NCBI RefSeq assembly: GCF_003991355.1
Contig: NZ_RCSU01000002.1
Span: forward strand, 124,001 to 188,000
Source: Pseudoflavitalea rhizosphaerae
Lineage (GTDB): Bacteria > Bacteroidota > Bacteroidia > Chitinophagales > Chitinophagaceae
Direction of reading: 5' to 3'
Length of the DNA: 64,000 bases
Shown: positions 44,540 through 54,023 of the stretch, one piece after another
Layout of the letters: every line of letters begins with the position of its first letter
Position numbering within the stretch: position 1 is the first letter of the stretch
The notes under the pieces: generated by a model
What the model was told of the DNA's origin: nothing
Seen by the model: the letters and a program-made list of their open reading frames with translations, nothing else
The model's database searches: none
Made by a program: the position numbers and the translations under genes

Positions 44540-45961
44540 TCAGGCATCCACCAACAGCCTGGTTAAATAATCCATTTCAGTGGAGCTGTTTTGAGCAAGG
44601 CTAACTATTTTAAGTCCATCTAAAATACGTCTGGTCACCAGCAGGTCTAACAACTTCCGCTGAAGCCCCCTTAGTAACGGATCAGGCAAGCTTTCCAGCA
44701 ATTTGCCATAAAAATCAGCCATACAATAATCCGCCTTATAAATATAATAATAGAGCCATGCGGAATTAAAGTGCATAAACTCGTTGACATGAAAAGTGGA
44801 ACGATGACTGTATAGTTCTGACAAGTTTCTTTTCGAGTCTAAGACAGAGGGTACATCCTGAAGCCGGTTGTTTTTAATCAGCCATTCTACATATAATGTT
44901 TTTGCAAACAGGTAATCGGGAAACAGCCTTAGCGTTTCAAACATTTCAGCCTCTGCGCTTTTATGATCTTCTAAAAGTAAAAAGGCGTTATACAGGTAAT
45001 TCCTGAATATGGGATTGTGCGGCCATCGTCTGATATCTTCCTGAAGCGCGATTATGGTTGAATTTATCTGATTTGCAGAAACTTCTTGCATGAATAATTG
45101 ATCATACAGTTTCCGTAACTCCAGTTTTTCTTCATTGCTGTGAATCCAAGCCTGTTCTTCGGCAGAGTCTTCCCAATTCACTGCCTTACGAGCATCTACA
45201 AACATTTTGTCAAAATCAAGGCCACGCTCCTCTAATTCGGGTTTTGTCGAAGCATTAAAATAGATATAGGATATTTCTCTGGCAAGCTGATGAAAATTAT
45301 CCTCGGAAATACCTCTGATAAAAGACTCCCATTCTTTTCTATTCCAAAAATAAAAAAGAGCCTGATCGACTTCCCGATCATTTCCTTCATGCAAATGATC
45401 TCTATCTTCCTGGAATTTGTTTTCTGTAACTACCGTGTAGCGGAACCTGCCTTCGCCGGCATGTTCTTTCAACCGGGCAAGTGCTAATGTTTGCTTGTTA
45501 TCAGGATAAACAACTAAATGCGGCAACCCATCTTCATCTCCGGTATGTATTTCGATCAAAGGTGTTTTTTCATTATCTTCTTCAAGTAAATAACGGGTTA
45601 TGTTAACGAAATCCGGATGCTGTGAAATATTATACTCCGTAGCCAGATCGTTCCCGGCAAATATGATGTTATGAGCCAGAGGGTAATCGACCTCTATCAT
45701 TTCTATTTCCTGATCATAAGCGCTTAATTTATCCTCCATTTGATCTTCATCCTCATTGAATCTATAAAAGGTATCTTTTACACCAAGACATAATAAATCT
45801 ACGAGGTACCCTGCATAAGTAAAGTTTCCATTTGTGTGTTTGCGAATTACAATTACCTGGGCAATCCTGCTCGTTTCCCAATCGGCAGTTATCAGGCATC
45901 GCTCTATTTTTAGTGTTCGTGACCGTGATTTTATATATTGTTCTGCAGAAAGAGGAGGCAT
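44540..45961 (-). CDS. TPR-like protein of unknown function (473 aa)
   Basis: No signal peptide. The first 200 residues form an alpha/beta domain with many acidic residues; the second half is helical with TPR-like spacing (NPIFRNYLYNAFLLLED, AEAEMFETLRLFPDYLFAK, LYVEWLIKNNRLQDV). No catalytic motif. It starts 11 bases after the AAA/PD-(D/E)XK gene and so is probably in one operon with it. Confidence 0.6.
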   Translation of the reverse strand: MPPLSAEQYIKSRSRTLKIERCLITADWETSRIAQVIVIRKHTNGNFTYAGYLVDLLCLGVKDTFYRFNEDEDQMEDKLSAYDQEIEMIEVDYPLAHNIIFAGNDLATEYNISQHPDFVNITRYLLEEDNEKTPLIEIHTGDEDGLPHLVVYPDNKQTLALARLKEHAGEGRFRYTVVTENKFQEDRDHLHEGNDREVDQALFYFWNRKEWESFIRGISEDNFHQLAREISYIYFNASTKPELEERGLDFDKMFVDARKAVNWEDSAEEQAWIHSNEEKLELRKLYDQLFMQEVSANQINSTIIALQEDIRRWPHNPIFRNYLYNAFLLLEDHKSAEAEMFETLRLFPDYLFAKTLYVEWLIKNNRLQDVPSVLDSKRNLSELYSHRSTFHVNEFMHFNSAWLYYYIYKADYCMADFYGKLLESLPDPLLRGLQRKLLDLLVTRRILDGLKIVSLAQNSSTEMDYLTRLLVDA

Positions 45962-45972
45962 TTTAGTGACGA

Positions 45973-47511
45973 TTATGCTACTTTAATGCGGTAGTCAGCA
46001 ATGTTCCGATGTTCAGAGGAAAACGCAATGCCTATGGCAATTTTTTTACGCTCATCAGCCGCATATGGTTGTAAATATTTTTTTTCCAAGATTTGCCCCA
46101 GTGCTTCATCGGCTGAAACATCAAGTTTCAATTCAAGCACATAGATGAACTGTTTTGTTTTTACGACAACATCAGCCCGGCCGCTACTGGAATGGACTTC
46201 TGCTGAGAGATCTATACCAACATTTTTAAATGTCAGAAGGGTAATAACATGAAAAATAGATTCTGTATCTGCACGCCAGAGATCATACGGAATACTTCCG
46301 ATTACCGCATTTAATTCGTTGATAATACAGTTTATGTTTCCTTCTTCGAATGCAATCCTGAGATCAGCAGTGACGGTCATTGAAGTACCGGGAAAAACTT
46401 CACGGTAGGAACTGAGCAAATTATCCAGCAAGCTAACCTTCACCTCCCGGTTTGGGTAGTCAAGCGTATACAATTGGGTATCCGGGTTATAGCTTTTGAT
46501 CGTCAGATAACCTGTTTGAAATAAGAGAGGGCCTGAAACCGGATTCTCAATTTGAAAACTTCCCAACGATATATCAGACTCTCGGACGTTTTCGAAATTA
46601 TATTCTTTCTTCTTCTTAAGAAGGTTCACTAAAAAAGAGGGTGATCCAGTGGCAAACCAGAAATTCCTGAACGCCTCTTCTTTTATGAATGAGAGTAACG
46701 AAAACGGATTGTACAACGTTTCAGTTCCACCCCAATTATAACCATTATACCAGTCCTTAATTTTTTCAAGCAATTGAATCTTATTCAATCCCAGCTCCCG
46801 CGGTAATAACTCCAGTTCATCTGTAAAGTTTGTTTCCAATTCATACTGGGTAATCCCTGCTATGTTGTTGAAATGCTTGCTTAAGGTTATATCCTCCAAA
46901 TTATTAAGGTCAGAAAAAATACTCACTTTAGAAAACCTGCTTACCCCGGTAAGTATTAAGAGGCGAATATATTTATCTGCATCTTTTAGTATAGAATACA
47001 AATTTTTTAAAATAGTCCGATTCTCTTGCGCCCTCGGAATATCATCCAGGTAATCGATGAGAGGTTTGTCGTACTCGTCGATCAGGACAGCAACCTTGCC
47101 TTTTTGAGCAACTTTGACTATTAATTCTTTAAATAACTGATCGTATGCACCATCAGATAGCTCAATCTGCAAACGGCGTGCATTTTCTTGTAATGCGCCT
47201 TCAATAGCACTTTGTAATCCAATTGTACCTGTACCGATATTTGAAAAAGAAATTCTGATAACTGGATTATTATTTTCCCAATCCCATTTATCATGGATCC
47301 ATAATCCTTTAAAAAGTTCTTCACTACCACTGAAAAGCTCGGCTATAGTGTCCAATAAAAGACTTTTTCCAAAACGACGTGGACGACTGAGGAAATAATA
47401 CTTCCCATAATTCACCATTTGGTGAATTATTTCCGTTTTATCGATATATACGAAGCCGCCTTCCCGTATTTCTCGAAATGACTGTAAGCCAATGGGATAT
47501 TTCCTTGTCAT
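45973..47511 (-). CDS. AAA-ATPase-like protein with PD-(D/E)XK nuclease domain (DUF1703)
   Basis: ATG at 47511 (MTRKYPIGLQSFREIREGG) gives the family's usual N-terminus; an ATG at 47529 is possible. About 512 residues. The N-terminal AAA-ATPase_like domain has SRPRRFGKSLLLDT (Walker A with RFGKS) and VLIDEYDKPL (Walker B). The C-terminal domain has SSGRADVVVKTKQFIYVLELK, the Asp ... Glu-Leu-Lys of the PD-(D/E)XK fold. This large Bacteroidota family is often duplicated in genomes; its role is unknown, perhaps linked to mobile DNA. Confidence 0.88.
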   Translation of the reverse strand: MTRKYPIGLQSFREIREGGFVYIDKTEIIHQMVNYGKYYFLSRPRRFGKSLLLDTIAELFSGSEELFKGLWIHDKWDWENNNPVIRISFSNIGTGTIGLQSAIEGALQENARRLQIELSDGAYDQLFKELIVKVAQKGKVAVLIDEYDKPLIDYLDDIPRAQENRTILKNLYSILKDADKYIRLLILTGVSRFSKVSIFSDLNNLEDITLSKHFNNIAGITQYELETNFTDELELLPRELGLNKIQLLEKIKDWYNGYNWGGTETLYNPFSLLSFIKEEAFRNFWFATGSPSFLVNLLKKKKEYNFENVRESDISLGSFQIENPVSGPLLFQTGYLTIKSYNPDTQLYTLDYPNREVKVSLLDNLLSSYREVFPGTSMTVTADLRIAFEEGNINCIINELNAVIGSIPYDLWRADTESIFHVITLLTFKNVGIDLSAEVHSSSGRADVVVKTKQFIYVLELKLDVSADEALGQILEKKYLQPYAADERKKIAIGIAFSSEHRNIADYRIKVA

Positions 47512-47790
47512 ATAGCAAATATAATCCATTGAAAATTAATGAAGGATATATATACCGCTTAAAGATGACCAGATCCGGGGGGATTATCCACCAATTCCGA
47601 AATGCTGGTTTCCCGGCTTCGTCCGTTTGCGAATAAAGCTGTGGGTGCAATGTCTGGTTATTTCAATATTTTCCTTTTTCAAGGTCTTGTAATATACTCA
47701 CTGCATATCAGTTCGGTAATATTCGCATAGTCACGGATATTTCATGCTATGTATAAAATGAAACACATTCAACTATACTCGAACAAAATT

Positions 47791-48435
47791 CTATTTTACC
47801 AACCCTTTTTCAAGTGCAGCTTTTACCAGGCCTGCAGTATTGCGTGCTCCGAGCTTTGACAATAAACTAGCCCGGTGGGTCTCTACGGTATTGACAGAAA
47901 TAAAAAGCGTGGAAGCAATTTCATGGGTTGTTAGCTCTTTTACTATCAGTTGTAATATTTCAGCCTCCCGCTTTGACAAACGGGGGATATAATCAGTGGA
48001 GGGGCTCCTGCTTTCAATAGCGCTTCGCAGCATGATCCGCTCCACTTCCCTGTGAAGATATAGTTCTCCTGTTTTTATTTTATCTATACATTCCCACAGA
48101 TCCTCTGATTTCATATTCTTCAACTGAAAGCCTGCACATCCATTCTTGATTGCATTTTTGATAACTGCCGGCTCGCTGATGCCTGTGAGCATGATCACTT
48201 TCATCTCCGGGTAGCGTTTGGAGAATTCTTTACAAAGCACAATCCCGTCTTCCTTTGTCAGGTGAATATCGAGGAGCAGGTAAGAAGGTGCGGTATGCTC
48301 TTCAATATATGACACTAACTCAGCTGATGAACTGAATCCCCCGGCAAATGAATAGGCACTATTGCTGCCTACTATACTACTAATGGCTTCCGTGATCAAA
48401 GAATGATCGTCCAGTACCGCAATCCTGTTATCCAT
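47791..48435 (-). CDS. LuxR/NarL-family response regulator
   Basis: ATG at 48435 (MDNRIAVLDDHSL) or 48444 (MKAMDN) fits; the longer open frame runs through the kinase gene. About 214 residues: a receiver with acidic pair DDH and phospho-acceptor in YLLLDIHLTKEDG, switch Thr in IMLTGIS, Lys in GFQLKNMK; then a LuxR HTH (LSKREAEILQLIVKELT, EIASTLFISVNTVETHRASL). It overlaps the kinase gene by eight bases. It likely controls the divergent OmpA-headed operon. Confidence 0.93.
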   Translation of the reverse strand: MDNRIAVLDDHSLITEAISSIVGSNSAYSFAGGFSSSAELVSYIEEHTAPSYLLLDIHLTKEDGIVLCKEFSKRYPEMKVIMLTGISEPAVIKNAIKNGCAGFQLKNMKSEDLWECIDKIKTGELYLHREVERIMLRSAIESRSPSTDYIPRLSKREAEILQLIVKELTTHEIASTLFISVNTVETHRASLLSKLGARNTAGLVKAALEKGLVK

Positions 48436-50371
48436 TGCCTTCATTTTTTTCCAGTTGTATTTCAATAAAAACTGAAGTTCCTTTTTCATTGTCTGACCGG
48501 ATATCCAATGATCCATTCAGATAAGAAACCCTTGATGCTACATTACTGAGTCCAATGCCTTCTTTTTTGGAAGGAGCAAAACCTTTTCCGTCATCTTCCA
48601 CGGTGATGGACAATCGATTTTTATCCCGGTGTAGCTGAACCAGCGCCTCAGAAGCTCCTGCATGCCTGATGATATTGTTGACCAATTCCTGTACAATCCT
48701 GTAAATGCTTAATTCAACCGATTGTTCCAGCCTCTCCTGCAACCCTACAGACTGGAATTCCAGGTTCAGCATTTTACTACCGGAAACCGATTCGCAGTAT
48801 TTTTGCAGCGCTTCTTCAAGTCCAAATCGCAATAAGGTTTCCGGCAAGAGATTATGGGCTATGCGTCTGCTTTCCACAGCAGCCTTACTAATCAGGTCGG
48901 CCACCATTTCATTACTCTTGTTTGCAGATGGTGCGTCGGATTTCTGTGCATTGCTCATATGCATTTGAGCCGCGGCAAGAATCCCGCCCAGTCCATCATG
49001 CAATTCGCGGGCTAGCCGGTTTCTTTCCTTTTCTTCACCCGTCATGAGCGCTTTCAGCAAGGAAATATCCTGCTCCCTTTTCAATGCCACCAATGATTGG
49101 CGGTACACTTTACGGCGTTGAAAATAGAGAAAAAGAGAAAGGCATAGAATGGCGGCCACGGAAACAAGGCTTATCAGCAACATTCTTGTATTGGCATTCT
49201 TGCGGGTGATGGTCAGTTCCTGCCCGGCAATGATCCTTTCCTTTTCACTGGTTTCATATTTCACATTCAGGTCATTGATCTGCGCCATCGATTGCTGGTT
49301 GAAAATGGAATCAGAAATATCTACATATTCATTCAATGCTTCATAGGCGCTCTTGTAATCTCCTTTTTCCTCATTGATCGTATACAGGAGCTGGTAAGAT
49401 TTTTTCAACATGGGAAAATCTCCCATTTCGATAAAGACATCTTTCGATTGGTGGGCATACTTCAACGATTCTTCCATTTTGCCCGCATTAAATAATGCAT
49501 AGCTCCTCACCTGCAGCAAACCACCCAAACTATAATGACTGGGCATTTGCTTCGCCACTTGTTCCGCCTTTTCAAAAGCCTGATCAGCTTTCTTGAAATC
49601 ACCACCCCTGGCATAATAATCAGCTTCATTTTGCCAGATGAAATATTGCAACTCCAGGTTCATCGGATATTTTGCTGCAATCTGTTTTGCCTTGTTATTC
49701 CAATTAAATGCAGTATCCAGGTAGATGGAGCTTTCCGCCACAAATGTTCTTGACATACTGCAGGAGAGCATAGCAGCAGCCTCTTCTTTCCCAAGTGATT
49801 CAAAAATGGCTATGGCGCGCGCATACTGCTTTTTAACTTCCGGAATTTGCCTTCCCTGGAAAGCAATCTGCCCCATTATCTGGTATCCCCTGGCTTCGAG
49901 GAACTGGTCCCCGATGGCTTTGCTGATATCGATTGCCTTGTTCACAAATACAGCCGCATCTGTAAGCTGAGCCCGGTGAATGTTGGCTGCCGCTTTCTGA
50001 TGTAAAGCCTTTACATACCATTGCCGGTCTGTACCATGCTCCACAATGGCCAGCAACGAGTCTGTATACTGCTCCATCATGGAATATTTCTTTTGCTTGT
50101 ACAAAAGTTCTGCGAACAACCAGTAAAACTGCGATCTTTTTTCGACTGTACTTTTCTGTAAAAATACACGGCCAACCTGAAGTGCCTGAAGGCCCGTGTT
50201 AACCTCGTTTTTCTTCAGACTGCTGTCTGATAATGCCAGAAGCTCAGACAACTTACTGCTATCAGCTGGCTGACTCAATGCCAGCTTGATTGCTGCATCG
50301 TTTTGCTGCGCAGCCAATACACCAAATTTAAAAAGAAGGGCGAAAAGCAAAATTTTCTTACAGGATAACAT
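48428..50371 (-). CDS. TPR-containing sensor histidine kinase (HisKA_3 type)
   Basis: ATG at 50371 is chosen: it begins the signal peptide (MLSCKKILLFALLFKFGVLAAQ) and is nine or so bases from the predicted transcription start. About 647 residues: an exported TPR sensor region (about 25-390), a membrane segment (MLLISLVSVAAILCLSLFLYF), the HisKA_3 phospho-acceptor helix RNRLARELHDGLGGILAA and an ATPase domain with VQELVNNIIRHAGAS and DDGKGFAPS. It pairs with the LuxR response regulator. The signal is unknown. Confidence 0.92.
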   Translation of the reverse strand: MLSCKKILLFALLFKFGVLAAQQNDAAIKLALSQPADSSKLSELLALSDSSLKKNEVNTGLQALQVGRVFLQKSTVEKRSQFYWLFAELLYKQKKYSMMEQYTDSLLAIVEHGTDRQWYVKALHQKAAANIHRAQLTDAAVFVNKAIDISKAIGDQFLEARGYQIMGQIAFQGRQIPEVKKQYARAIAIFESLGKEEAAAMLSCSMSRTFVAESSIYLDTAFNWNNKAKQIAAKYPMNLELQYFIWQNEADYYARGGDFKKADQAFEKAEQVAKQMPSHYSLGGLLQVRSYALFNAGKMEESLKYAHQSKDVFIEMGDFPMLKKSYQLLYTINEEKGDYKSAYEALNEYVDISDSIFNQQSMAQINDLNVKYETSEKERIIAGQELTITRKNANTRMLLISLVSVAAILCLSLFLYFQRRKVYRQSLVALKREQDISLLKALMTGEEKERNRLARELHDGLGGILAAAQMHMSNAQKSDAPSANKSNEMVADLISKAAVESRRIAHNLLPETLLRFGLEEALQKYCESVSGSKMLNLEFQSVGLQERLEQSVELSIYRIVQELVNNIIRHAGASEALVQLHRDKNRLSITVEDDGKGFAPSKKEGIGLSNVASRVSYLNGSLDIRSDNEKGTSVFIEIQLEKNEGNG

Positions 50372-50386
50372 GCATAGAGGTTTGTT

Positions 50387-50394
50387 CAAAAATA
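50387..50394 (-). promoter_or_regulatory. -7 promoter box of the two-component genes
   Basis: TATTTTTG on the minus strand, exact TAnnTTTG, 16 bases before the ATG at 50371. Confidence 0.5.
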
Positions 50395-50523
50395 GGGTAA
50401 AAACCTCATGAAGGAGGCTCCCGGAATACCATGAGTTTTTAAAATGGTTATTTACCCTGAACATACCATTGTAGCAATTGAAGAGGTTTGCAATTCGGAA
50501 ATAAACACTCAAAACCTGTTAGT

Positions 50524-51807
50524 ATGAAAACAACCTTTTCAATAGCAATGCTACTCGCCGCCGGTGTAACAACGCAGGCTCAGGTCATAGACCGTAAAGT
50601 TGAAGAAGCCAAAAACAGAACCAATCAGAGGATCGAAAACAAATCGTCCGAAGCCATCGAAAAAGGACTCGACAAAATCGAAAAAGGTATCGGCAATATT
50701 TTCAAAAAGAAAAAGAAAGACAAAAAGGAATCTCCCGGATCGCCGGAGATGATGCCGGGCAACAATGGACCAGCCGCCGGAGATGTACCCGATTTTACTG
50801 TTTACAAGGGATCGGATTTTGTTCCCGGCAAGCAGGTCCTCTTCTTTGAAGATTTTACCACAGGCGCATCTCAATGGGAAATCAATGAATGGGACCGTGG
50901 AGACGCTATGCCACCCGGCATCAACACTCCCGGTGAACAAAACGGCAATTGGTACAAGGCCCCCAGAAAAGGGAATATTATTCCGCTTCCGGTGCGTGAC
51001 CTCCCTGACCAGTTCACCCTCGAATTCGACCTGTACCCCAACCTGGAAACTATGAGCGAAATGGAAGGCGGTTTCAAAACCATCATCGTTCGTTCAGGCA
51101 CAGACCGGAAAGAATACAGCATTCATTTCAATGATCAGCCCCAGGTACAACTGGACGTACACCCTTCCAGCGAGATCGTGTATATCAGCGCCACCAGTGA
51201 GTATGGGCAGGATGAGCGAAACCTTTTCAGTAAAGAGATCAGGAACGGCTGGAAGCAAGGACAGGCCAAACATATTTCCATCTCCAGGGACAAATCACAT
51301 ATTCGTTTGTATATAGACGGTACCAGGTACATGGACCTGCCAAACGGCCTGCCCCAAACCGGTAAATACACACTATTGTTTTCCAGCAATCTTTGGGGCG
51401 ATGGCCTGTATTTTACCAATGTCCGTCTGGCAACCGGCTTACAGCAGGCCAGCACTGAAATAGCTAAAACAGGAAAATTTGTTACGAACAGCATTTACTT
51501 CGATATCAATTCATCCCGTATCATGCCCGCTTCCTGGCCTACGCTCAAACAAGCTGCTGCCGCTATTCAGGCCAGTTCCGGTACTATCCTGATCAATGGA
51601 CATACAGACAGCGATGGTAATGACGATGCCAATCTGGTTCTCTCCCAAAAAAGAGCAGATGCCGTGAAAGCAGCATTGGTGAAGGAATTCAAGATCGATG
51701 CCAGCCGGCTGATCACATCGGGTAAAGGAGAAGCCACACCACTGGAACCCAATTCAACAGCCGCCGGTAAAGCAAAGAACCGCCGGGTAGAATTCATTAA
51801 ACAATAA
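50524..51807 (+). CDS. Secreted OmpA-domain protein
   Basis: ATG at 50524 begins the signal peptide (ending TTQAQ). About 427 residues: a basic helical stretch (KKKKKDKKE near 60), a jelly-roll/LamG-like beta domain (about 95-305, LFFEDFTTGASQWEINEWD at its start), and a C-terminal OmpA peptidoglycan-binding domain (NSIYFDINSSRIMPAS, LINGHTDSDGNDDANLVLS, KAKNRRVEFIKQ). It is first in a rightward operon of six envelope genes, divergent from the two-component system. Confidence 0.88.
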   Translation: MKTTFSIAMLLAAGVTTQAQVIDRKVEEAKNRTNQRIENKSSEAIEKGLDKIEKGIGNIFKKKKKDKKESPGSPEMMPGNNGPAAGDVPDFTVYKGSDFVPGKQVLFFEDFTTGASQWEINEWDRGDAMPPGINTPGEQNGNWYKAPRKGNIIPLPVRDLPDQFTLEFDLYPNLETMSEMEGGFKTIIVRSGTDRKEYSIHFNDQPQVQLDVHPSSEIVYISATSEYGQDERNLFSKEIRNGWKQGQAKHISISRDKSHIRLYIDGTRYMDLPNGLPQTGKYTLLFSSNLWGDGLYFTNVRLATGLQQASTEIAKTGKFVTNSIYFDINSSRIMPASWPTLKQAAAAIQASSGTILINGHTDSDGNDDANLVLSQKRADAVKAALVKEFKIDASRLITSGKGEATPLEPNSTAAGKAKNRRVEFIKQ

Positions 51808-51811
51808 CCAT

Positions 51812-52474
51812 ATGCGCCTCCTTCTTCTTCTATTGACGCTCAGCCTGTTTTACGGCTGTGGATCAAGGTTAGCACTGCCCGTACCGGACAGTTTCGACCC
51901 CTCACAACTGAACGCCATTTTTGACCGGAACGATGCATTGCCTGTAGCTTCCGTTGCCAGTATTGCCGGAGTTTCCCCGGAAAAACTGAAACAGTTCAGG
52001 GAAATTATTGGAAAAGACAATACCAGCAATGCCGTTTTGTACAGTTGGCCCAATGGCGAAAAAAGAATCATCACAACGCAGGATCAAAAACAGCTTACAA
52101 CAGAAGCATTCAGTTCACTCGGAATTGCATTTTTCAGGAAAACCGGTAAGGCCGCCTTCCAAATGCAATTCGAATCTGCTGATGCATTGCAACAGCAAAT
52201 CGATCAACTGACAAAAGATAAAGATACAGACCCCGACCTGGCAATAGCAGAAGCGAAATACCTGGCAGGCCAGGCGCAGATCCGGCAATTCAATAAAATG
52301 GAAAAGGTGGGAGAACTCAGTTACTGGGAAACACCCGTTCAGGCCCTCCATGTGTACGTAAGCGGTTATGCCTTTACCATCACTACCAATTTACCAACGG
52401 AAACCAGCAGCCGCAACAAGGCGGTACAGTTGGCCGGATTGATTTTCGAATCTTTTCAAAAAAGCAAAAAATGA
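51812..52474 (+). CDS. Lipoprotein of unknown function (220 aa)
   Basis: Leader with lipobox LFYGCG (Cys16). The mature part is alpha/beta with no recognised motif; a helical, Gln/Asp-rich segment spans about 125-165 (LQQQIDQLTKDKDTDPDLA). Four bases after the OmpA gene's stop, and it overlaps the next gene by four bases (ATGA), so translation is coupled. Unknown function. Confidence 0.68.
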   Translation: MRLLLLLLTLSLFYGCGSRLALPVPDSFDPSQLNAIFDRNDALPVASVASIAGVSPEKLKQFREIIGKDNTSNAVLYSWPNGEKRIITTQDQKQLTTEAFSSLGIAFFRKTGKAAFQMQFESADALQQQIDQLTKDKDTDPDLAIAEAKYLAGQAQIRQFNKMEKVGELSYWETPVQALHVYVSGYAFTITTNLPTETSSRNKAVQLAGLIFESFQKSKK

Positions 52475-53250
52475 AATCTTATATCCTTTTCCCACTGCTG
52501 TTCCTGTTAACGGGTTTTTATGCTGTGGCAGGAAAGAAGCTCATAACAGCCAACTGTGAAATGGGCCAGGGATGCAGCTTTCAATTATCAGACAATGAAC
52601 CCTCAGATTATGATGTGGTATATGGTACTGAAGCAGGCTATCATGAAGGACTGCCGGAAAACGCCATAGTAGTAGATGCAAAACTAAACGGCAAATGGGA
52701 ACATTATATCGAAACCGGAATGAGCCGCAGTGAGCTGGACAAGTTCTATGGAGGTGATGGATTTACGCAACTCTCTTTATTCAATCCTTATTTCCAGCCA
52801 TTGGATGGCGAATGGAAAATTCAGATTGGTACAGTTACCGGGGATGTTTGCTATGGTCAGTCGTCCAACCTTTTCAAATCCATGTTACAGGGCCTCGTCA
52901 AGAAAGGGAACCTCCGTTTTGAAAGGCCATTCAATGCCCGGACCTTATTCAACAGTCCGGACGTTAAATGGACGAAGAAAAGACCTGACCTCTATAGCGC
53001 ATATTTTGGCAATGCCTACATGAACCTCCGGTTTAACGTACAGCTGGTCCATGAAAAAAAGATCGAGGGCCTGTTTGTGGTCACCATCAATGTGCCCACC
53101 AAACCTTCCTGCGTCAACAAGATCCCGGTGGAATATTCTTTCCTGAGACCATTGCAGGACCCTAATGAATCCCCGGAAAAAAACGAAAGGCCGGAAGTTC
53201 CATTACTGGAAGATAAACCCAGGCCCAACGTACCGATCATCCGTGATTAA
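52471..53250 (+). CDS. Secreted protein with paired cysteines, unknown function (259 aa)
   Basis: Signal peptide to about Ala20 (FYAVAGKK). A short Cys pair (ANCEMGQGCSFQLS, about 27-40) follows, then a beta-rich domain and a Pro/Glu-rich tail (PNESPEKNERPEVPLLEDKP). The same first elements, a leader then CEMGQGC-like or CLEGKGC, recur in the protein at 54024, so the two are probably diverged paralogues. Part of the secreted-protein operon. Confidence 0.62.
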   Translation: MKSYILFPLLFLLTGFYAVAGKKLITANCEMGQGCSFQLSDNEPSDYDVVYGTEAGYHEGLPENAIVVDAKLNGKWEHYIETGMSRSELDKFYGGDGFTQLSLFNPYFQPLDGEWKIQIGTVTGDVCYGQSSNLFKSMLQGLVKKGNLRFERPFNARTLFNSPDVKWTKKRPDLYSAYFGNAYMNLRFNVQLVHEKKIEGLFVVTINVPTKPSCVNKIPVEYSFLRPLQDPNESPEKNERPEVPLLEDKPRPNVPIIRD

Positions 53251-53265
53251 ACGAAAACAAAAACA

Positions 53266-54012
53266 ATGAAATCATTCTATTCTTTTTTCCTGTTATCGCT
53301 TGTACTAGCAAGTGCCTGCAAAAACGATAATGCTTCAAAAAACAAGCATGCAGGTATTGACCTTGAACGCGCCATCGATCAGGCAGAATCCCGTCGCAGC
53401 GCCAGTCCTGCCAGGGCCGGTGACAACACCTGCCTGCTGGGCTATCAGACAAAATATGACGAACTGCTGTCTACCGGACTGGTTCTGTCTGCCACCGGAT
53501 TTTCCAGTGAAGTAATGACAACGCAATACAATAAGGTGCTGAAGCCGGAACACCACTCCTATCAATTTAAATTCCTGAACAAGCGTATTGGTAAAATAAA
53601 GGGATTGTCGGGAGAACTGGAACTGCCGGATATAGTTGCAGTCCAAAGCATCAAACCCATGACGCCAGATCAGTTTGCTCAAAGCTACCGCGCTGTTACC
53701 TCCGCCGAAATGGAAGTTGCCAAAGAAACTTTGGAAGATATGACCGATCAGAGTGAACAGCAGGAAGTAGAAAAAGAAACAACAAAGAAAGCAGGCAATT
53801 CCCTGCTCAATACATTCAGGGAAGTTTCCGAAGCCTATTCACAGGTAGCTGGCCTGGGCGACAACGCAAGCTGGAATAGCATTACCAATGAACTGGCTGT
53901 GCTGCAAAAAGGAGTAAAATTCGAGATCAGGGCGGAAATAAGTAACGACACCGAAAAGAACAAAAGCGTAGCCATTGAACTGGCGAAAGCTGTTTTATCC
54001 AAATGCCAATAA
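53266..54012 (+). CDS. Lipoprotein with coiled coil, unknown function (248 aa)
   Basis: Lipobox LASACK (Cys18). A helical region (about 30-60, ERAIDQAESRRSASPARAGD), a Cys-containing loop (DNTCLLGYQ) and a long Glu/Thr/Lys-rich helix (about 145-185, EVAKETLEDMTDQSEQQEVE). No known family. Fourth gene of the operon. Confidence 0.62.
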   Translation: MKSFYSFFLLSLVLASACKNDNASKNKHAGIDLERAIDQAESRRSASPARAGDNTCLLGYQTKYDELLSTGLVLSATGFSSEVMTTQYNKVLKPEHHSYQFKFLNKRIGKIKGLSGELELPDIVAVQSIKPMTPDQFAQSYRAVTSAEMEVAKETLEDMTDQSEQQEVEKETTKKAGNSLLNTFREVSEAYSQVAGLGDNASWNSITNELAVLQKGVKFEIRAEISNDTEKNKSVAIELAKAVLSKCQ

Positions 54013-54023
54013 TCATTTAAGTC